NCBI GenBank assembly: GCA_964006375.1
Contig: OZ023263.1
Span: 137,512,063 to 137,576,062, forward strand
Direction of reading: 5' to 3'
Source of the DNA: Tillus elongatus
Lineage: Eukaryota; Arthropoda; Insecta; Coleoptera; Cleridae
Length of the DNA stretch: 64,000 nt
In this document: positions 59,047 to 64,000 of the stretch, piece by piece
Numbering within the stretch: position 1 is the first letter of the stretch
How the letters are laid out: every line of letters starts with the position of its first letter
Notes under the pieces: generated by a model
Database searches by the model: none
The model's input: the letters and a program-made list of their open reading frames with translations, nothing else
What the model was told of the DNA's origin: nothing
Position numbers and translations under genes: made by a program

Positions 59047-59754
59047 GGCCAAAAAATATGCTCATTGGACAGAAGAACGCTGGAACAATATCTTGTTCTT
59101 AGATGAGACCCAGTTTTTGGTGCAGAAGTGCCGAGCAAAATTCGTACGAAAAGGTGTGGACGAAAAGTTAACTGCAGTTTACTTGGTCCAGACAGTCAAA
59201 CATCCAGTCAAAAAGATGATTTGCGGCTGTTTTTCATATATGGGAACAGCAAAACTTATACCTATCAAGGACATGATGAACAGTGGAAAATATAAAGCGA
59301 TGATAGAAACGTGTTTGTCCACAGAACTGGAAAAAGTTCAATCTTGCAGCAAGAGTCAGCACCGTGTCATGTTGCCGAGAAAATGGTAAATTATTTCAAG
59401 GATAAAAAGATTACCCCCCTAGACTGACCTGGAAACTCACTGGACATTAATCCTATTGAGAACTTGTGGTCTATATGCAACGCCAGATTGCTAAAAATGG
59501 ATTGTACAACAAAAAATAAGATGATTGAGGCTGTGATTCAGGTGGGTTTCGAATGACAAAATCAAGGAGGATTGTAATAGATTATATGATTATATACCAA
59601 AATGTGTTAAGCTGTAATAAAAGCCAAAGGAGGACATATGCCCTATTGGATAATACTAAAAGATTTGTAAACTAGTACAGTGTGTATTGTTTTCTTTCAA
59701 TAAACGATATTTAACGAAAACCTGCCTGTGTTCACATTCATTTGCACAATACTG
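59047..59754 (+). pseudogene. Tc1-like transposase, C-terminal catalytic fragment
   Basis: An open 114-codon frame (59045-59389) begins WTEERWNNILFLDETQF, which contains the first catalytic Asp, and reads on to MNSGKYKAMIETCL. After a frameshift SAPCHVAEKMVNYFKDKKI carries the second block, with the preceding Asp changed, and GNSLDINPIENLWSI near 59430 the third (Glu). The family has ~340 residues with an N-terminal paired-like domain, which is missing because the left side joins an L module. The right end 'tttgcacaatactg' before TA (59755-59756) looks like a Tc1-type inverted end. Stops make it inactive. Confidence 0.8.
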
Positions 59755-59794
59755 TACATACTTTAATCTTGAAATACAAAGAAATTTATACGAA

Positions 59795-59830
59795 TAACGC
59801 CCTCGTAACGCACTTGCTGCGTAAGGCTTC
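59795..59830 (+). repeat. Isolated terminal motif of the MITE family
   Basis: 'taacgcacttgctgcgtaag' at about 59806 without a recognisable partner nearby. Confidence 0.5.
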
Positions 59831-60464
59831 TTAAATTCGTAAGTAGCCGATATATGGACTATTTAAAAATTGACTTTATCTGTGAAAATATCCGCAAGGC
59901 TGAATAGCTGGTATTGTGGTATTTTTAATAAATAAGCAATTAGGAATGATAAAGATGTGCAGGTTTAAAATTAATTACTTTCTGAAATTATTATAGTCTT
60001 TCCTCTTTAGAAGACATTGTGTATTTCTATCAGGAATAAAAATGTACAAATCGTACAATTTTACAGCAGAAATATAAATCAATTCCCCTACTAACTTTAT
60101 TACACAGACTAGCAAAACAAGTGTCTGGGGCAAACAAACGTTGCTAGAATTGCTAAAGGCTTTCAGTAATTGAGTGTTTTCCACGAACACGAAAATATAA
60201 ATTAAAAAAACTACTTGTAATTAATTTCAATTGGGATATAACAAAAACAAGCTAATAGTTTATTTAAACTTCATTGGAGCGATTAAAATGACATACTAGT
60301 TAAAATAAAATGTTCCTTTTGACAACTTTGGTGGAAATACCAGAGTAAAAACCTTTCCCAGGGTGTTAGGTGATACCAAAGTTAGTAGGTAAGAAGTGTT
60401 TTAATGTATGGGTTAGAAACCAAACTTTGGAGAAAAGGAGAGGAAGCGTATTCCTTTATTTCTA
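59831..60464. other. No gene seen
   Basis: AT-rich, with no supported coding region. Confidence 0.4.
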
Positions 60465-60718
60465 GCGAATTTTTATTTTAAAATCGATGGAGGGACTTTG
60501 CAAAAATTTCTTCAAATGAGCGCGAATTTGGGCCCCTAGAACCTGAAAGCGAGGTCCCTTTGATTTTTTTTTTATGTTTCGTAATGTGTGTGTGTGCAGT
60601 GATATCGGGGCGGCAAGGCCGCGGACGAGCCCTGAGAAAAAAATGTGTGTGTGTGTGTGTGTGTGTGTAATGGAGCGCGCGTGCGTGTGTGTGTTCGCGA
60701 GAATGTGTGTGTGTGTGT
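60465..60718 (+). repeat. L module with GT microsatellite core
   Basis: L module ('aaatgagcgcgaatttgggc', 60465-60575) followed by GT tracts (60583-60596 and 60642-60718, with GC interruptions). The GT core is split by the 45-bp LINE tail. Confidence 0.7.
60597..60641 (+). mobile_element. 45-bp LINE 3'-end insertion inside the GT repeat
   Basis: 'ggcggcaaggccgcggacga' and 'gccctgag' plus A residues match the 3' end at 27010-27050 and the insert at 1404-1475. 'aatgtgtgtgtgtg' occurs on both sides (60583-60596 and 60642-60655), although the repeat context makes the TSD length ambiguous. Confidence 0.65.
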
Positions 60719-60829
60719 TTTTTTATAGCAAGAGAAGTAATCCAAGCCCTCCACTGTCTGGAGGAATGCAAATATGTAGTTGGGATGTAGTGTTTTCTAT
60801 TCCATACATATGCCACCAGTTGTTTTTCT

Positions 60830-60933
60830 TAATGAAAATTCACTAAGAGAGGTATCGATGGTAAGACTTTTGAAATTTTTCTTCAAATGAGCGCGAATTA
60901 GGGCCCCTAAAACCCAAATCCAAGGTCAGTTGA

Positions 60934-61026
<93 letters not shown>

Positions 61027-61130
61027 ACCGATAACTCAAAAAATACTTCGCCAATCGAAACCAAATTTGGCAATTCCTTTCATTTTGTTAATAGCTTGGA
61101 TAAGTTCGTTAGACAGTTTGACACTCAAAT
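60830..61130 (+). mobile_element. L-microsatellite-R composite repeat, copy with (TA)n core
   Basis: L module 60830-60938 ('aaatgagcgcgaattagggc'), TA core 60939-61024, R module from 61027 ('cgataactcaaaaaatac', 'agcttggataagttcgttag'). Same order and orientation as at 960 and 5046. Confidence 0.7.
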
Positions 61131-62039
61131 ACTCAGAAAAAAAAGCGAAAACTGTTTAAAAACGAAATATTTTAAATGACTAGAAGGATTAAACTAAAAC
61201 TTAATGCGCACGTAGATATCGTATCAGTTGTCCTGTCTACCAAATGTGAACTTAATCGGTTCAGTAAATTCTGAGTTATAACTAAATAGGAAATAAATAA
61301 TTTACGATATAACCTGAAATTGCCTCTTAATGGGTGCCTATAGTGTTAGACAAGGTCAGACAGATATATCAGGGTTACGCTGCTATTGTAAACAAATGCT
61401 CCAAATTAAACTTCAAGCGAACAGGCTACATATGTTACAATAAACAATCAGCGGGGTTGCCATTTGCCAAAACTGTCATCTGAATTTGAAGATATCAGAA
61501 AAATATATAGTAATAAATAAAAACTTTAATTAAAGTGATTCAATTTGTTTAAAGGCAATCTAGAACTGCGTTTTATTATGTATAAATATTAAGCTTCCCA
61601 TTCTTCAAGGTATTTAAAACCCATCGCCTTTTCCTAGTTAAATCTGACAACGCCAGTTAGCTATTTGTCGTTGTCATTTGTTATTCTGCAAAATGTCAGT
61701 GGAAGGAGTAGAATTCGAGGTTATCTTCTTCTTTGTTTACATACGTCATAAACAAATAAAAGACTCAGCTAATACCTTAGAATCTGAGAATAAGGTACTT
61801 ATTGTTTACTTTTAGTTTTTAGTTAATTTTCATTATTACTTACTCTTCATGTCGTATATGGAAAATTTGAGATAAATGAAACTATATAATATCATGCAGT
61901 AGTTTAATTTATACCTATAAACATATGCTCAGTGTAAATTATTAAATTTTAATTTCAAATTTTTTTATGGTTTATATTTATTTATTTCATGTTCAAGGAG
62001 TATGGATAGAGCAATAGTAAATAAATGCTGAAAAGGGTT
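61131..62039. other. No gene seen
   Basis: AT-rich, with no supported coding region or RNA gene. Some sequence near 61180-61290 may be decayed repeat. Confidence 0.4.
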
Positions 62040-62886
62040 GAGGTGCAGCAAGTGCGTTATGGTAGCGAATTTTCGTCAAAATATTCCAAATGGAGATAAT
62101 GCAATTTCCCATTAAACTAGAATCTTCAATTTTGATACATACTAAAACCTATATAAAAGCAGCGTGGGTAAAAAATTTAAAAAATAACACAAAGAGCTTC
62201 ACAGGCAACGATAAATTTGTTTTAGGAAACCATTTTTGTTATTTTGTTTGCATTTGTTTCAATTGAGTGGACTCAAAACTAAGTGTTGAAAAAGGTCTGG
62301 GTGCAGCAAACACATTATAGTAGAGAGTTTCTGTAAAAATATTTGAAATCCGATAACACAATTTCCTATTAAGCTAGAATCTTCAATATTGAACCATAGT
62401 AACACCTATGTAAACGCAGCCTGGGTCCTGGGTACTAAATTAAAGAAAAATAACATAATGAGCTTCGCGGATAACTACAAGTTGGTTTTAAAAACATGTT
62501 GTTTTGTTTGCAAAAAGTAGCTCGATTGGGTTGACTAAAACAAAACCATCCAAGCAATTAAAAGGAAAAATACCTGCCATATTTATGATTTGGCAGGTAC
62601 ATTCCCTTTGTAAATAATTAATTTTTCTAGAAAACTTTTGTGACTTTAATGAAGTTTGTAACACCATTTTTTTAAAGCGACTTGCAGTACTTACATATAT
62701 ATCTACCAAACTATAATTTTCTAGCTCCATAGGAAATTGAAACTTATTCAAATAATCGCAACTGGGACCTCTAAAACTGGTCTCCCAGGTTCTTTTAAAT
62801 TTAAAGAGTTAAATTTTAATAATATACCTTACCAATAGTATCTAATTCTTATGAACATTCACTACTACGCACTTGCTGCGTCCCGA
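62040..62886. mobile_element. MITE-like element with the same terminal motif, internally duplicated
   Basis: The left end 'gcagcaagtgcgttatggta' (62045) and right end 'actacgcacttgctgcgtcc' (62864) form inverted ends. A decayed internal copy of the left end lies near 62303, and the ~240 bp after each left end match ('tagaatcttcaat.ttga.aca'), indicating a tandem partial duplication or nested insertion. Confidence 0.6.
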
Positions 62887-62899
62887 ACATTTTTGTAAA

Positions 62900-63470
62900 T
62901 AATCAACCTGATGTTTGTTAAACAACAACACTTGCATGTGATGCCAGAACGTTGGTGCGATGAAACGGTTCATTACAATTTTCTTACCAACCAAGGATAA
63001 GGGTTGGTTGTGAGTTTCCATCTTGAAAGTGATCTCTTAGATTTTTCTTTTAAAGCTTTGTAAGTTGTTTCAGTTCTTGTTTTATATCGCTTGACAAAAT
63101 TATCCCAAGAACATGGATGTTTTCTGATGTCCACTTGAGATTAAGCGGCTTATCGGGCCTGCCTGACCACCTCCCAGTCCAGAACCCTTGTTCTTGACTT
63201 ATAATAATTTAGTTTTGGATTGGGTTGCATATATATTATACTCCTGTTGGAATGTGTCAAACTCATCGTCACGTGTGATAAATATAGATACATCATTAGC
63301 ATACGCCGATACTGTAAGTTTTACGGCTGTATTGGTATCCATGTCTCTCAAAGGAATGCCTTTTAGGAAGGTTCGACATATGTTAAGAAATGGTTCAATA
63401 CAGAGAGAGAATAATGGATCAGAAAGGGGACATCCTTTGAACCGATCTAAAAAGATGTTTAGGTAACCGT
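62900..63470 (-). pseudogene. LINE reverse-transcriptase fragment (L1/Tx1-like)
   Basis: On the minus strand FKGCPLSDPLFSLCIEPFL (near 63430) matches the GxPLS.LLF motif, with the CIEPF wording common in Tx1/L1-type enzymes, and SAYADDVSIFI (near 63290) is the YADD box. Downstream frames are shifted and stopped (KTKLL, then WDNFVKRYKT near 63090). Only the RT core and a little thumb remain. Different from the Jockey-like, I-like and R1-clade elements in this window. Confidence 0.75.
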
Positions 63471-63489
63471 AGCGTGCAGTAGTAGCAGT

Positions 63490-63974
63490 TAGTGATGGGT
63501 CGTTATTTAACTGTCTGTTTTTTTAAACGGTTGTCGAGCCGCAACGGTAATCACCAGTTATGGATTTATAAAAATAACAGGTACAAAATAACGCTTTTTA
63601 CACTAAACTAGAATTCGGGCTTGTATCTGTTTCAGTTCTACTGCAACTAAGTTCGATAAATCAACATCGGTTTTCATCGGCAACTGTTAAATTTAACTAT
63701 TTAGCGGGAAGAATGGACATGAGACTGGGAATGATAAATATGTATGGGTATGCTATGCAGTAAGGAGCGGACTCTACTTTATAACATATTACTTAACAGG
63801 TAACACGTTATTTATACTAGTGTGCTCGCTCTTGCTCACAGCTTTGGGAATGTAGGATACTATCGATCGACTATTCAGTTCAACATAACTGAAGCGGTTA
63901 TTTTCAACAGTTATTATGAAATAACATAAACGGCTTCAACTGTTAATAGAAAATAACGGTTTTGCACACCACTA
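63490..63974. mobile_element. hAT-type MITE with 8-bp TSD
   Basis: 'gtagcagt' at 63482-63489 and 63975-63982 flanks a 485-bp element beginning 'tagtgatgggtcgttattt' and ending 'aataacggttttgcacacca' plus 'cta'. The ends are imperfect inverted repeats (TAGTG-TG-G, then CGTTATTT). Eight-base TSDs are the hAT hallmark. No transposase is encoded. Confidence 0.7.
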
Positions 63975-64000
63975 GTAGCAGTTGTAGTAAGATGTTAGGC

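Overview
This window looks like a transposable-element-rich, AT-rich stretch of an arthropod genome, most likely an insect. The evidence is the content: R1-clade, Jockey-like and I-like non-LTR retrotransposons, gypsy/errantivirus-type LTR elements with an env remnant and a 'tggcgcagtcggtag' primer site, Tc1/mariner and hAT-type DNA elements, tRNA-derived SINEs, and very long CA, TA and GTA microsatellites. I see no convincing host protein-coding gene, rRNA or genuine tRNA gene. The species cannot be named from the sequence.

Layout. 0-13 kb: a decayed mariner fragment, then many copies of a modular repeat (called here the L-microsatellite-R family). Its ~130-bp L module and 250-330-bp R module flank a microsatellite core, and it ends in a motif reading 'gcacttgctgcgtcc'. 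Two of the cores have grown to about 1.1 kb and 1.6 kb of CA. The same stretch holds two fold-back elements with target-site duplications (TSDs) at 6.25 and 8.76 kb and a tRNA-derived SINE with a TSD. 14.8-19.9 kb: a full-length but broken I-like LINE with a 13-bp TSD. 20-22 kb: no recognisable feature. 22-28 kb: a SINE, LINE 3' fragments and TA arrays. 28.4-35.4 kb: two nearly identical Jockey-like LINEs, each with an open 988-aa endonuclease/reverse transcriptase, separated by another SINE copy. 35.5-40.9 kb: a mariner-like DNA transposon with roughly 600-bp inverted ends, interrupted by a probable 2.67-kb solo LTR. 41.7-52.7 kb: two decayed errantivirus-like elements, one per strand, with 5' ends facing each other. 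A third LTR element has invaded the first, and a fold-back element sits in one of its LTRs. 52.7-58.5 kb: a complete R1-clade LINE (661-aa ORF1, 969-aa ORF2, poly(A)) embedded in GTA repeats on both sides. 58.5-64 kb: Tc1 and LINE fragments, more L/R repeats and a hAT-type MITE.

Best candidates for something new. (1) Three fold-back elements with 11-14 bp TSDs. Each carries a hammerhead-ribozyme-like core (CUGANGA, one extra base, stem II, GAAA, palindromic stem III closed A-U, then NUH); one of them has an empty-site comparison inside this window. (2) An intact R1-clade LINE bounded by (GTA)n at both ends, suggesting a trinucleotide-microsatellite target. (3) A mobile repeat that carries and amplifies a microsatellite core. 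(4) LINE 3'-tail insertions only 72 and 45 bp long that still have 13-14 bp TSDs.

The intact ORFs (both Jockey-like copies and the R1-clade pair) probably represent the most recently active elements. The SINEs and fold-back elements would need the reverse transcriptase of such autonomous elements to move.
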